Source: CALLPQ01 sp039819545 (lineage in GTDB: Bacteria; Pseudomonadota; Alphaproteobacteria; Caulobacterales; Parvularculaceae). From it: DNA of 64,000 bases. Positions within the stretch are counted from its first letter, which is position 1, and every line of letters begins with the position of its first letter. This document shows, in pieces, positions 9,541 through 17,603 of the stretch. The stretch lies in NCBI GenBank assembly GCA_039819545.1, contig JBCBRS010000007.1, positions 1 to 64,000 on the forward strand. The letters run 5' to 3'. Below the pieces are notes generated by a model. It was not told the origin of the DNA and did no database searches. It worked only from the letters and a program-made list of their open reading frames with translations. Both the position numbers and the translations under genes were made by a program.

Positions 9541-12500
9541 ATGTCCAATACAATTTTCATCGACGATCTTATCAATCCTATTCTTGATGAAGAAAATAAT
9601 TTATTCGCGCGGCTGAACATCGTCCCTCAATTCAGGCTTATTTCCCAAGGGGCCCTTTTTGCTATTCTGCGTGATGAGGTCATTGATCTTATCGAAGACA
9701 ATAACATCCCTGTTCTTTTCACCTCACTTGCCAATCCCAATAATATTATCATTACTTTGGATGATGATGTCAGCAGCAACAATGTGATCCGTACTGGGCT
9801 TGGAGCTGATGTAATTATCACCGGGTTCGGGCGCGATATTATTGATGGCCGTGCAGGTTCGGATGTCATCAATGGTATGGGCGGTGATGATTTGCTTTTT
9901 GGCGGCGGTGAAGATGATACAATCTTCGGTGGCGCTGGTGATGATTTTATCCATGCAGACGGCATCTTTCTGTTCAACACCAGTGGGCTCAATGGCGATA
10001 CAGTTCTCCCCGCACTTGAAGTGGGTGATGGTGATCCAAATACACCGACAACAGGTTTCTTTTTACAGGAAATTCAGGGCGGAATAACGGAAACCGGCCG
10101 GGATTTTGTAAATGGCGGGGCCGGTAATGACACGATCTTTGGGGGAAATTTGTCAGATTCCCTTTTCGGCGGCGCTGGGGATGATCTCCTCAATCCCGGT
10201 GCACGTGGATTTATGGATAATGAAGATTTTCTCATAGGCGGTGCTGGTGCAGATATTTTCCAATTAACCGATGGCGACCCTTCTTCGGTTCCCGGTGAAA
10301 TTGGCGATTTTTTTGTCGGCTCAACGACTGGCGAAATTGTTGATGTTGTTTCTGAAGCGATTGAAGGAGCCATTGAGCAAGCCGTCATGAATTCTACCGC
10401 AGCAATTTTTGCCAATATTTCAGAAGTTGCTACGTCGGTTTTGGCGACCTCGGTTGCCGGGCCTTTAGGTGCTGTGTTGAGTGCCATTCTTGATCTGGTG
10501 GTGGATTTGATAACAAATGCAACACCAAGTTCAGAAGATACAATCAGGATTTTTGATTTTAATCCGGTGGAAGATTTGATCTTTGTACCACTTGGAACCG
10601 ACGATACTGCCGAACTTGGCGTGCGAGTTGGTTCTGCAAGCCGTCAAGTTCCAGAGCAACTTTCTGGCGGCGCAGAAGAACGCACAGCCATTATTGTTGA
10701 GCGCCTAAACCCCGAAGAGGGCGAAACGGCTTTGTTTGCCGTGATACACCCAAGCGATGAATTTCTGGCGTCTGTCGGCATCACTGATCCGAATGCCCCT
10801 GCTGTTCAAAGCATTCTAGAAAATGTTGTCGCTAATTCTGTGAATTTTAATCGTTCCGGTGTTTCCACTGCCGATGGTGAAATAACCGCAGACTTTGATC
10901 AGGCCCTGGAGGGACCACAAGCGATTGTACAGGCTATTGGTGCTTTGGACTCACTAACCTCCAATGCGCAATCCAATGAAGGTCCAGGCATCGTTGTGGG
11001 TACGCGTTTTGGTGATCTAATCTCAGCGAGCGAAGAATTTGTAGCGCCTGGACTTGAAAATATTACACCTGATGCTCTTGGTAATCAAACAGATATTTTT
11101 GGTTTTGGCGGTAATGACATTTTATTTGGCAGTCGCGGGTCCGATCGCATCTTTGGCGGTGACGGCTCTGACCAAATCTACAGCTTCGGCGGTGATGTGA
11201 ATGTCATTGAAGAAATCAATGGCGGTTCCGACGTGGATATTGTCTTTGCAGGGGTTGATCGCAATAATTTTGTAGCGCTGGGCGGCGAGGGACGCGATAC
11301 GATCAGCTTTGAATTTTCTCAAAACCAGATTGACCTTACTTTCGGTTTGCTGGATGCAGTGCCTGGTGTGGTCGGCTTTGAAAACCCAACTTTTGGATTT
11401 TCCGGCCTTGGTATTGACCCGGACTTTGATCCTTTCGTCAACACTGTTGAAAATGATGCGTCTGGCGCATTCAGATTCATTGATTTTGAAATCATCACCG
11501 GTTCAAATCAGGATGACAGATTTGATTTGCTGGAGGCGGCGAATTTCAATCTTGTGTCTGGGGCACTGTTTATTGATGGCGGCGCGGGCAGCGATGTTTT
11601 TACCCCGACATTAAACAACAATTCCAATGTAATTATCATAAATTTCGATACCGCAGAAGATCGTATTGATGTCAGTGGGCTTGATATTACATCACTGGAG
11701 CAACTGACCATCACAACATCCGGTAACACCACCACTGTTTCCGGTTTTTCGCAAAACCTATCTAACTTTGGGCAAGCCTTTAATATCGTTTTTACTCAAA
11801 CAACAGCATCACCGTTAACAGCGGATAATTTTGAGTTTTTCGATGGCTCATTTTTAGTCACCACAAGACAGGATATTGTTGATCCAACCGATGGCCTTGT
11901 TTCCCTGCGCGAGGCGATCACACTGGCCAATTTGCTTCCCGGTGATCGGGCGGAAATTACATTTAGCGATAATCTGTTGAACGAAATTGTCACTATTCAA
12001 GATGCGGATGGTAATACATTCCAGGATGTGCTGCGCGTTGATCAACAGACAATCACTTTAACCAACGGCACGCTTGCTATAAACACTGGTCTATCTATCA
12101 ATGGTGATATTGATGGCGATGGCACGCCCGATATCATCATCGATGGTAACAATCAGTCACGTGTCATAGTTGTCTCTGGCAACAGCGTTGGTGATAATGA
12201 CAATGTCACACTGGAATCTCTGGTCATCACTGGGGGCAATACGAATGGACTCGGCGGCGGGATCGGCTTGACGGGCGGTGTCAATGGACTTGATTTGAAT
12301 ATTGCCCGCAGCACAATTGATAACAATACAGCAAGCGGTGATGGCGGCGGGATCGGTGCGTTTGGTGTCACTCAAGTTACAATTTTAGATTCAACAATTA
12401 GCAATAACACCGCTGGTGGGTCCGGCGGTGGATTGTCTGCCGCTTCTCCCCAGAATGGTACAATCCTAACCACACTTTCCAACGTGACTGTCGCCAACAA

Positions 12501-14148
12501 CACAGCCGATGTTAGCGGTGGTGGTATTTTTGGCAATCGCGTCTTTGTTGCAGCCAGTACAATTACTGGCAATCAGGTGCTCCAGGGCGGCAATGTCGGG
12601 GCGGGTATTTTCGCTGATGGGCCAAATGCTAACATTGCTAATTTTGCCATCGAAAACTCAATCGTGCTTGGTAATCTCACCGTGGTGAATGGTAGTTTTT
12701 CAACCTTTAGTGAAACAAATGGCAATGTGCTCGATTTCATTGGTGGACCGAATATTATCGGTGGGTTTGATCCTTCCGATGTATTCGCAGAAGTTGATCC
12801 CGCCACACTGGGTGGTCTCCTTGCAGACAATGGCGGGCCCGTTGAAACGGTTGCATTGCTTGCCGATAATGCAAACCCGGCGCTAGACAGAACCTTCGGC
12901 GGGTCTAACTTTACACGCGCAGATGATGCGCGCGGGCAGTTTATTTTTGATGTTGCGGCAACCGGAGCCAATACGGCTTTGCGGGACCTCGGGGCTTTTG
13001 AGGCGCAAAATGTCGAGACTGGTGGCCTTGACGGCACACAATTTGCCGATTTGATTAATGGCAGTGATAATTTTGATGTGATTGTTGCGCTCGACGGTGA
13101 TGACACCATCAATGCCGGTGGTGGCAACGATCTGGTTCAGGGCGGCCTTGGTGATGATGGTATTTTCGGCGGCCTTGGCAATGATACGCTGGAGGGAAGC
13201 GCTGGTGAGGATTCTGTGTTCGGCAGCGCCGGCAATGACTTCTTGAAAGGCGGTGATGGCGCAGACAGCCTTGACGGATCTATAGGCTCAGACACAGTCA
13301 ACGGCGGCAACGATGGTGATATTATTTCCGGCGGCGGTGATAATGACACCCTCAATGGTGAAGCTGGTGATGATTTTGTATTTGGAGACTCCGGCGATGA
13401 TTTTGTTTTAGGGAGCCTCGGGAACGATTTTCTTACCGGAGATAGTGGCAATGATACGCTCATCGGCAATGCAGGTTTCGACACACTCGAGGGCGGCGAT
13501 GGCAATGACCGGTTGGAGGGGCGTTTTAATGCCGATAATCTGTCTGGTGAGTTAGGCAATGACACACTGTTCGGCGGTGCTGGTGGGGATACGCTCAATG
13601 GCGGCGTAAGCTTCGACTCTCTCTTCGGTGAAGATGGAAATGATGTCCTGAATGGCGGCAATAATGCAGACAATCTTTTGGGTGGCTTTGGGGATGACAC
13701 GCTGAATGGCGATCAGGGTCTTGACCGTCTGTTTGGAGGCCTTGGTAATGACACTCTCAATGGCGGCCTTGATATTGATGCATTGTTTGGTGATCTGGGT
13801 AATGACGTTCTCAATGGTGATGAAGGCAATGATCGCCTCTTTGGTGGCGCTGGATTTGACACCCTAAATGGCGGCGCTGGTGATGACGAACTTAGCGGTA
13901 ACTTCAATGCTGACACTTTTGTCTTTGAAGACGGCTTTGGGAATGACGTTATTACCGATTTTGATCAACCAAATGCATTTGAGCGGATCGACCTTTCTGG
14001 AGTGACAAACATTACGAACTTTATGGATGTTCAGAATAACCTTACGATGGATGGTAATGGAAATGCAGTGATTACGGATGGTGTAAATACAATCACAATC
14101 AATGGTGTGACTATGGGACAACTTGTAGAAAGCGATTTCATATTTTAA
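9541..14148 (+). CDS. Giant RTX / beta-helix secreted protein (type I secretion substrate)
   Basis: This 1535-residue acidic protein has no N-terminal signal peptide. The ATG at 9541 is preferred to a TTG at 9520 because GGGAG lies six bases upstream. It contains calcium-binding RTX nonapeptides (GGxGxDxhx) in several blocks: about residues 85-150, 190-240, 500-560 and a long array at 1170-1460. A parallel beta-helix-like segment (about 770-1150) opens with SLREAITLAN and is rich in Asn-Asn-Thr and Gly-Gly-Gly-Ile turns, as in choice-of-anchor Q domain proteins. The end resembles the serralysin C-terminal domain and stops in DFIF, a typical type I secretion signal. No transporter genes are in the window, so export must use a system elsewhere. 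The likely role is surface adhesion or biofilm; no catalytic motif was seen. Confidence 0.88.
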   Translation: MSNTIFIDDLINPILDEENNLFARLNIVPQFRLISQGALFAILRDEVIDLIEDNNIPVLFTSLANPNNIIITLDDDVSSNNVIRTGLGADVIITGFGRDIIDGRAGSDVINGMGGDDLLFGGGEDDTIFGGAGDDFIHADGIFLFNTSGLNGDTVLPALEVGDGDPNTPTTGFFLQEIQGGITETGRDFVNGGAGNDTIFGGNLSDSLFGGAGDDLLNPGARGFMDNEDFLIGGAGADIFQLTDGDPSSVPGEIGDFFVGSTTGEIVDVVSEAIEGAIEQAVMNSTAAIFANISEVATSVLATSVAGPLGAVLSAILDLVVDLITNATPSSEDTIRIFDFNPVEDLIFVPLGTDDTAELGVRVGSASRQVPEQLSGGAEERTAIIVERLNPEEGETALFAVIHPSDEFLASVGITDPNAPAVQSILENVVANSVNFNRSGVSTADGEITADFDQALEGPQAIVQAIGALDSLTSNAQSNEGPGIVVGTRFGDLISASEEFVAPGLENITPDALGNQTDIFGFGGNDILFGSRGSDRIFGGDGSDQIYSFGGDVNVIEEINGGSDVDIVFAGVDRNNFVALGGEGRDTISFEFSQNQIDLTFGLLDAVPGVVGFENPTFGFSGLGIDPDFDPFVNTVENDASGAFRFIDFEIITGSNQDDRFDLLEAANFNLVSGALFIDGGAGSDVFTPTLNNNSNVIIINFDTAEDRIDVSGLDITSLEQLTITTSGNTTTVSGFSQNLSNFGQAFNIVFTQTTASPLTADNFEFFDGSFLVTTRQDIVDPTDGLVSLREAITLANLLPGDRAEITFSDNLLNEIVTIQDADGNTFQDVLRVDQQTITLTNGTLAINTGLSINGDIDGDGTPDIIIDGNNQSRVIVVSGNSVGDNDNVTLESLVITGGNTNGLGGGIGLTGGVNGLDLNIARSTIDNNTASGDGGGIGAFGVTQVTILDSTISNNTAGGSGGGLSAASPQNGTILTTLSNVTVANNTADVSGGGIFGNRVFVAASTITGNQVLQGGNVGAGIFADGPNANIANFAIENSIVLGNLTVVNGSFSTFSETNGNVLDFIGGPNIIGGFDPSDVFAEVDPATLGGLLADNGGPVETVALLADNANPALDRTFGGSNFTRADDARGQFIFDVAATGANTALRDLGAFEAQNVETGGLDGTQFADLINGSDNFDVIVALDGDDTINAGGGNDLVQGGLGDDGIFGGLGNDTLEGSAGEDSVFGSAGNDFLKGGDGADSLDGSIGSDTVNGGNDGDIISGGGDNDTLNGEAGDDFVFGDSGDDFVLGSLGNDFLTGDSGNDTLIGNAGFDTLEGGDGNDRLEGRFNADNLSGELGNDTLFGGAGGDTLNGGVSFDSLFGEDGNDVLNGGNNADNLLGGFGDDTLNGDQGLDRLFGGLGNDTLNGGLDIDALFGDLGNDVLNGDEGNDRLFGGAGFDTLNGGAGDDELSGNFNADTFVFEDGFGNDVITDFDQPNAFERIDLSGVTNITNFMDVQNNLTMDGNGNAVITDGVNTITINGVTMGQLVESDFIF

Positions 14149-14250
14149 TGAGTGAGATGAAGCTATTCAGTTTTCAGCCCAGTGAAGGAAATTTGATCGA
14201 TCATAGGGCTATTTTACGGATATTCCGATTTTAACTTGATAAAGTGATTT

Positions 14251-14266
14251 ACACGTAAACACGTAA
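14251..14266 (+). repeat. Tandem 8-bp repeat directly before the regulator start
   Basis: The octamer ACACGTAA occurs twice back to back and ends five bases before the ATG of the LuxR-type response regulator, where a ribosome binding site would normally sit. It could be an operator half-site pair for self-regulation; this is inference from position only. Confidence 0.4.
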
Positions 14267-14270
14267 TATT

Positions 14271-14882
14271 ATGTCCACAAATATTCTTATTGTTGATGAT
14301 CACGAACTTACCCGATCCGGTTTGTCTTTGTTGTTATCACAGCAAGACGATATAAAAATAATTGGTATGCTTGATAATGGTGGCGAAGTTTTGTGTTTTG
14401 TCCGCAGTGAACCAGTTGATATTGTTTTTCTTGATCTGGATTTGCCTGATGTCAATGGGTTGAATTTATTGGCTGAGCTTATTGGAACATTAGATCAAAC
14501 TGTTGTTGTTTTGACAGGAAAGGATGACCCAAAAGCATTTTCCTTTGCTTTAAAGATGGGTGTACGTTCAATTATTGGAAAAGCGGATAGTAGCAGGGAA
14601 ATCCTGAAGGCTCTTGGTCATGTTCAGGATGGTCATATTTATTGTTCACCTAGCATTCAGCAAAAACTTGATATGAGTGCTAGCGCTGATATCAATTTAT
14701 CCCCGCGACAGGCTGCAATTTTGCATTTTCTGGTAAATGGCGAAGCAAACAAAGAGATCGCTTACAAGTTAGGTATCGCGATGCCGACAGTTTCTTTTCA
14801 TTTATCTGAGATTAGAAAGAAACTCGGTGTAACGAGCAATAAGAAAATAATCTCAGCAGCAGCAGAATTGGGAATATTATAA
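14271..14882 (+). CDS. NarL/LuxR-family response regulator
   Basis: This is a two-domain response regulator of 203 residues. The receiver (about 3-118) has Asp9/Asp10, phosphoacceptor Asp55 in IVFLDLDLPD and a Thr in the VVVLTGK strand. The C-terminal LuxR helix-turn-helix (about 138-200) has SPRQAAILHFLVNGEANKEI followed by a recognition helix in MPTVSFHLSEIRKKLGV. It sits 122 bp downstream of the RTX gene, on the same strand, and opposite to the 7TM kinase. Kinase, secreted protein and regulator therefore form a natural signalling unit. It lacks an obvious ribosome binding site, the 8-bp tandem repeat occupying that place. The targets are unknown but the RTX promoter is the first candidate. 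Confidence 0.9.
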   Translation: MSTNILIVDDHELTRSGLSLLLSQQDDIKIIGMLDNGGEVLCFVRSEPVDIVFLDLDLPDVNGLNLLAELIGTLDQTVVVLTGKDDPKAFSFALKMGVRSIIGKADSSREILKALGHVQDGHIYCSPSIQQKLDMSASADINLSPRQAAILHFLVNGEANKEIAYKLGIAMPTVSFHLSEIRKKLGVTSNKKIISAAAELGIL

Positions 14883-15215
14883 AATTTATACCCCAACGAA
14901 GTTTTCGATGGATTGTTCGTTTATAAAAGTGATTATCGTACCTATCTATAGCTGACCCAGATAGAATATAATTCTCCAAAAAGCATTGTACGAGTATGTT
15001 GAGGTCTCGGGGCGTTTAAGTGTTCTAGCAGTTTACATTACCCATCTCCTTATATCTATCTAACTCATACAATGGAAATGATAACGTGCTATCAGTTAGT
15101 GCTCTGCCAAAGTGTATCGTACTCGAAGGGGAAAGAATGCATGCAGCATACTCAATTAAAGTGGTAAGACTAGATTACAATAAATTGTTGGGTGATAGTT
15201 TAAATCAGTTTGCTG

Positions 15216-15302
15216 ATGAAAAAAATATTGATTGTAACATCAGGCCTTGGCGATGATGCTGGCCTTTATGGCGGTGCATATTTGACAAAAACATTGTTTT
15301 GA
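15216..15302 (+). pseudogene. Possible C-terminal relic of a ROK-family sugar kinase
   Basis: A 28-codon frame encodes SGLGDDAGLYGGAYL, which resembles the conserved end of ROK-family glucokinases (SxLGxDAGLxGAAxL). A stop codon lies just upstream in frame, so no more of the gene survives here. With such a short match this is only a suggestion. Confidence 0.25.
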
Positions 15303-15352
15303 AATTATAGAATCGAGGAATGTGATAATGTGCACAATATGTGTACATAAGG

Positions 15353-15454
15353 ACTAGAGCACGTTTACAATTCTTCGAATCGCAAACGTGCTCTAGTTTA
15401 TTGTTTTTAGGCGCATCTTTTCCACAAAACTGGTTCCCACTTTTGTGGATGCGC
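15353..15454. repeat. Composite palindromic intergenic element
   Basis: Two hairpins lie side by side. The first has perfect 14-bp arms (15353-15366 with 15384-15397). The second has GCGCATC/GATGCGC outer arms (15411-15417 with 15448-15454) and an inner CCACAAAA/TTTTGTGG palindrome around CTGGTTCCCA. The second resembles the widespread alphaproteobacterial intergenic repeat built on AAGTGGGAACCGGTTTT. The first hairpin, followed by a T-rich stretch, might also stop transcription. Confidence 0.7.
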
Positions 15455-15603
15455 TCTAGCGATATGACTCTATAAAATATTGATTTTGCTATATTAAAAA
15501 ATTAGACCTTACTGATATCAGCGATTAAACCTGAATGACCTATCTGAGGTTTTAATCATCACAAAACATAAATTAGTATGACGTTGAAATATAAGCTTAA
15601 AAT

Positions 15604-15680
<77 letters not shown>

Positions 15681-15796
15681 ACACCAAATCCTGTCATTAC
15701 GGATATCATTTTGACAGGCGAGGAGTGGGTATAGCGAGTGGCCAACCAGCCTGCAAGGTGAATTCATGGCCTTTTCGTAAAAATCTGTGCCCGCGA

Positions 15797-16015
15797 TCAC
15801 AAGTGCCCAAGACCGGCCCATTTATGCCCGTCGACAGTGCAAAACTGATACGTGCCAGACGCGAGCCGGATTGCGTGGATCGTCCAATTCGTGGGACTGG
15901 CCGGGGCCAGGGAGCCTATGGACAACGTTTCGGTGCAATAGCCACCATAGGCGGGAAGATATCTGTCGGTATTTGCCACAAACAGCTGTCGATTTTGGTC
16001 AGCGCGAGGCACCAA
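15797..16015 (-). pseudogene. YHS-domain protein fragment
   Basis: The minus strand encodes NRQLFVANTDRYLPAYGGYC, which matches the core of YHS-domain proteins (NRxxFxxxPxxYxPxYGGYC). The beginning of the domain is missing, with an in-frame stop six codons before the similarity starts, and the sequence after GGYC drifts. It is best read as a relic of a small YHS protein. The surrounding 15681-16070 interval holds no intact gene. Confidence 0.4.
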
Positions 16016-16070
16016 CTCGTCGATCGTCAGTTAGCGGGCGGCCTTTGAGGTGTTTTTCAAAGGAATAGCG

Positions 16071-16343
16071 CTAGGCGTCCTGCGCCGCCTCATAGGCCTC
16101 CAGCGCTTCCAGCCAGCGCTGCTCGGTTGTCTCCATGGCATCGGTCAGGGCGGCGCGTTCCTTATTCAATTTCGCCATACGCGCCGGGTTTTTATAAAGG
16201 TTAGGGTCGGCCAGTGCCTCGTCCAGTTTGATCAGTATGGTGCCTAACTCATCAAGTTTGGCTTCGGCGGCCTCGGCTTTTTTCTTCAGGGGAGCTATGG
16301 CCTCGCGCGCCTGTGCCGATCTGTCGTTTGAAAACAAGGTCAT
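16071..16343 (-). pseudogene. Duplicated C-terminal fragment of the ABC-F ATPase gene
   Basis: Positions 16077-16318 are an almost identical copy of 17606-17847, the last 80 codons of the downstream ABC-F gene, including the stop codon region. The fragment encodes only the C-terminal coiled coil (AIAPLKKKAEAAEAKLDELG), joined at 16318 to the broken ATP-grasp gene. A 90-codon frame with a fortuitous start exists but is unlikely to be a real gene. The few differences imply a recent event. Confidence 0.8.
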
Positions 16344-16775
16344 CAGTAGTAAACGCTATCTTAGCCTTCTCGATTACAGCCGGCGTCACCTGATCAACCC
16401 AATGAGTTGGAATTGTCGAGATATTTTTTCCGCAAGCTCACATAGATATTGTTTATGGAGATTCCAGCGCAGCAACGCAGGGTGATTAAATATTGGAGAC
16501 GCTAACGCAATCTGCTCAAGGGTTGCCAGGAAGTTTTCCAGTTGATCCCAATAGTCCCAAGATGTGCCAATGACAACTAAATCATCGCGCAACCAATCCT
16601 TGTCGGGATCATCCCATACCGCAGCCTCGAAGGTCAGGCCATGGGCAGCTAAAGCCGGGCGTAAGCAATCCATCATTTGGTCGTGTTCAAACGCATCACT
16701 GCGCCGGTCAGGTGTCCCTGGCAGGGTGTTTTTCAAGGAGAGGTAACAAATAGTCATGGGTTCGTGTTTTTTCAT
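16319..16775 (-). pseudogene. ATP-grasp protein, frameshifted and truncated
   Basis: The N-terminal 117 residues match the STWDY-type ATP-grasp family (VVIGTSWDYWDQLENF, NHPALLRWNLHKQYLCELAEK). At 16426-16431 an A-run of six (minus strand) breaks the frame. With seven, translation continues ISTIPTHWVDQVTPAVIEKA and TDDLVFKRQIG, as expected for the family. The gene is then cut at 16318, where the duplicated ABC-F end begins, so the catalytic C-terminal half is absent. This is a double-broken pseudogene; the frameshift alone could be a sequencing error but the truncation could not. Confidence 0.7.
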
Positions 16776-16871
16776 GGTATTGGGATATTAGGTCTCGCTG
16801 AGACCTAAAAGTAAGAGCACCTTGATGACAATGGCGAAATATGAGAATTTAGTAATAAAAGGGAAAGTTAC

Positions 16872-17603
16872 ATGCGACTGCGTCGGTTGATGGAACATAG
16901 TAAAGATCAAAATTGGGTGGCGGTTGTTCTAGATTTTTTCATTGTCGTTACGGGTGTGTTCATCGGTTTACAAGTTTCTGAATGGAACGAGGGCCGCAAA
17001 ACCAGCCTGGCTTTTGGCCAAGCCAAGGCGAGATTGATCGCAGAGAGCCAGGCGAACCTTGACGCGACAAGCACATTCCTAGAATTCATCGAAATACGTG
17101 TACCGACAGTTCGAAAGGCGATTAAGCAATTTAACGTCTGTAAACAAGATGAGGCAACGCATGGCGAGATTACCGATGGGATGAATGCGATCCGCGGTAC
17201 TGCGACCTTACGCTTACGCACAACAGCACTGCATGCAATAACGTCTAATGATGCTTTCTTGTCTCTACAGACTGAAGAGGAGCGTGAGCGCATTAAGGAA
17301 TTTCAGCGTCGTCTCGCTCAAGCGCAGGATACGTTAGACTGGCTCGAGAAATATCCGTTTTCTGCTCATATTGAAGATCATCCGGCTACAGCTCATGGGC
17401 CATTAGCTCAAGAGATATCAGACACTGGCGCCGCATTACGCGAAATTCAACTCGCAAAGCCGTTAAGCGAAGTTTGTAATGATCCGTCCTTTACGCGGCG
17501 GTTTTTTCGTTGGGAACGCACGGCAATGTTTCAAACCATTCGAGGCCAGCAGATACGCGAATGGTTGCGTGAAAACATTAGTATAATGACGAATGATTCT
17601 TAG
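16872..17603 (+). CDS. Small single-span membrane protein of unknown function
   Basis: This is a 243-residue protein with one N-terminal membrane helix in the segment VVLDFFIVVTGVFIGLQVSE, followed by WNEGR and a mostly helical soluble part with charged segments and two scattered cysteines. The N-terminal pattern is typical of a family of uncharacterised membrane proteins (DUF6090-like) common in Proteobacteria. Its role is unknown. The stop codon overlaps the end of the convergent ABC-F gene. Together with the broken ATP-grasp gene it lies between the two copies of the ABC-F 3' end, so it probably arrived with that rearrangement. Confidence 0.7.
   Translation: MRLRRLMEHSKDQNWVAVVLDFFIVVTGVFIGLQVSEWNEGRKTSLAFGQAKARLIAESQANLDATSTFLEFIEIRVPTVRKAIKQFNVCKQDEATHGEITDGMNAIRGTATLRLRTTALHAITSNDAFLSLQTEEERERIKEFQRRLAQAQDTLDWLEKYPFSAHIEDHPATAHGPLAQEISDTGAALREIQLAKPLSEVCNDPSFTRRFFRWERTAMFQTIRGQQIREWLRENISIMTNDS

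Larger units (their letters stand above)
6488..15603. mobile_element. Putative integrase-less genomic island at tRNA-Met
   Basis: The segment lies exactly between the 3' end of the intact tRNA-Met (15604) and the displaced tRNA 3' half (6438-6487), in the orientation expected after integration into a tRNA gene. It is visibly AT-richer than glnE on one side and the ABC-F gene on the other. Cargo: a 7TM sensor kinase, a giant RTX protein and a LuxR-type response regulator. Similar near-palindromes containing GTGCACA lie inside both ends (6545-6564 and 15330-15348) and could be old recombinase arm sites. No integrase or excisionase is visible, so the element would be immobile now. The boundaries are inference from the repeats. 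Confidence 0.6.
14883..15603. other. Non-coding right end of the tRNA-Met island
   Basis: These 720 bp have no intact gene. They contain a possible ROK-kinase relic (15216-15302), a GTGCACA near-palindrome (15330-15348) and a palindromic intergenic repeat (15353-15454), listed separately. The rest is AT-rich with no recognisable coding sequence. An island integrase would be expected here next to the intact tRNA, but none is visible. Confidence 0.45.

Noticed and set aside
13137..13916. Long minus-strand open frames rich in Ser and Pro across the RTX array
   Set aside because: They are mirror images of the Gly/Asp-rich nonapeptide repeats and have no domain or start signal.
13030..13930. Possible CRISPR-like array because of regular spacing
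   Set aside because: The periodicity is in-frame coding for RTX nonapeptides; units vary and there are no spacers or cas genes.
15787..16068. Plus-strand open frame of 93 codons
   Set aside because: The minus strand holds the YHS-domain similarity; the plus-strand product has no features of a real protein.
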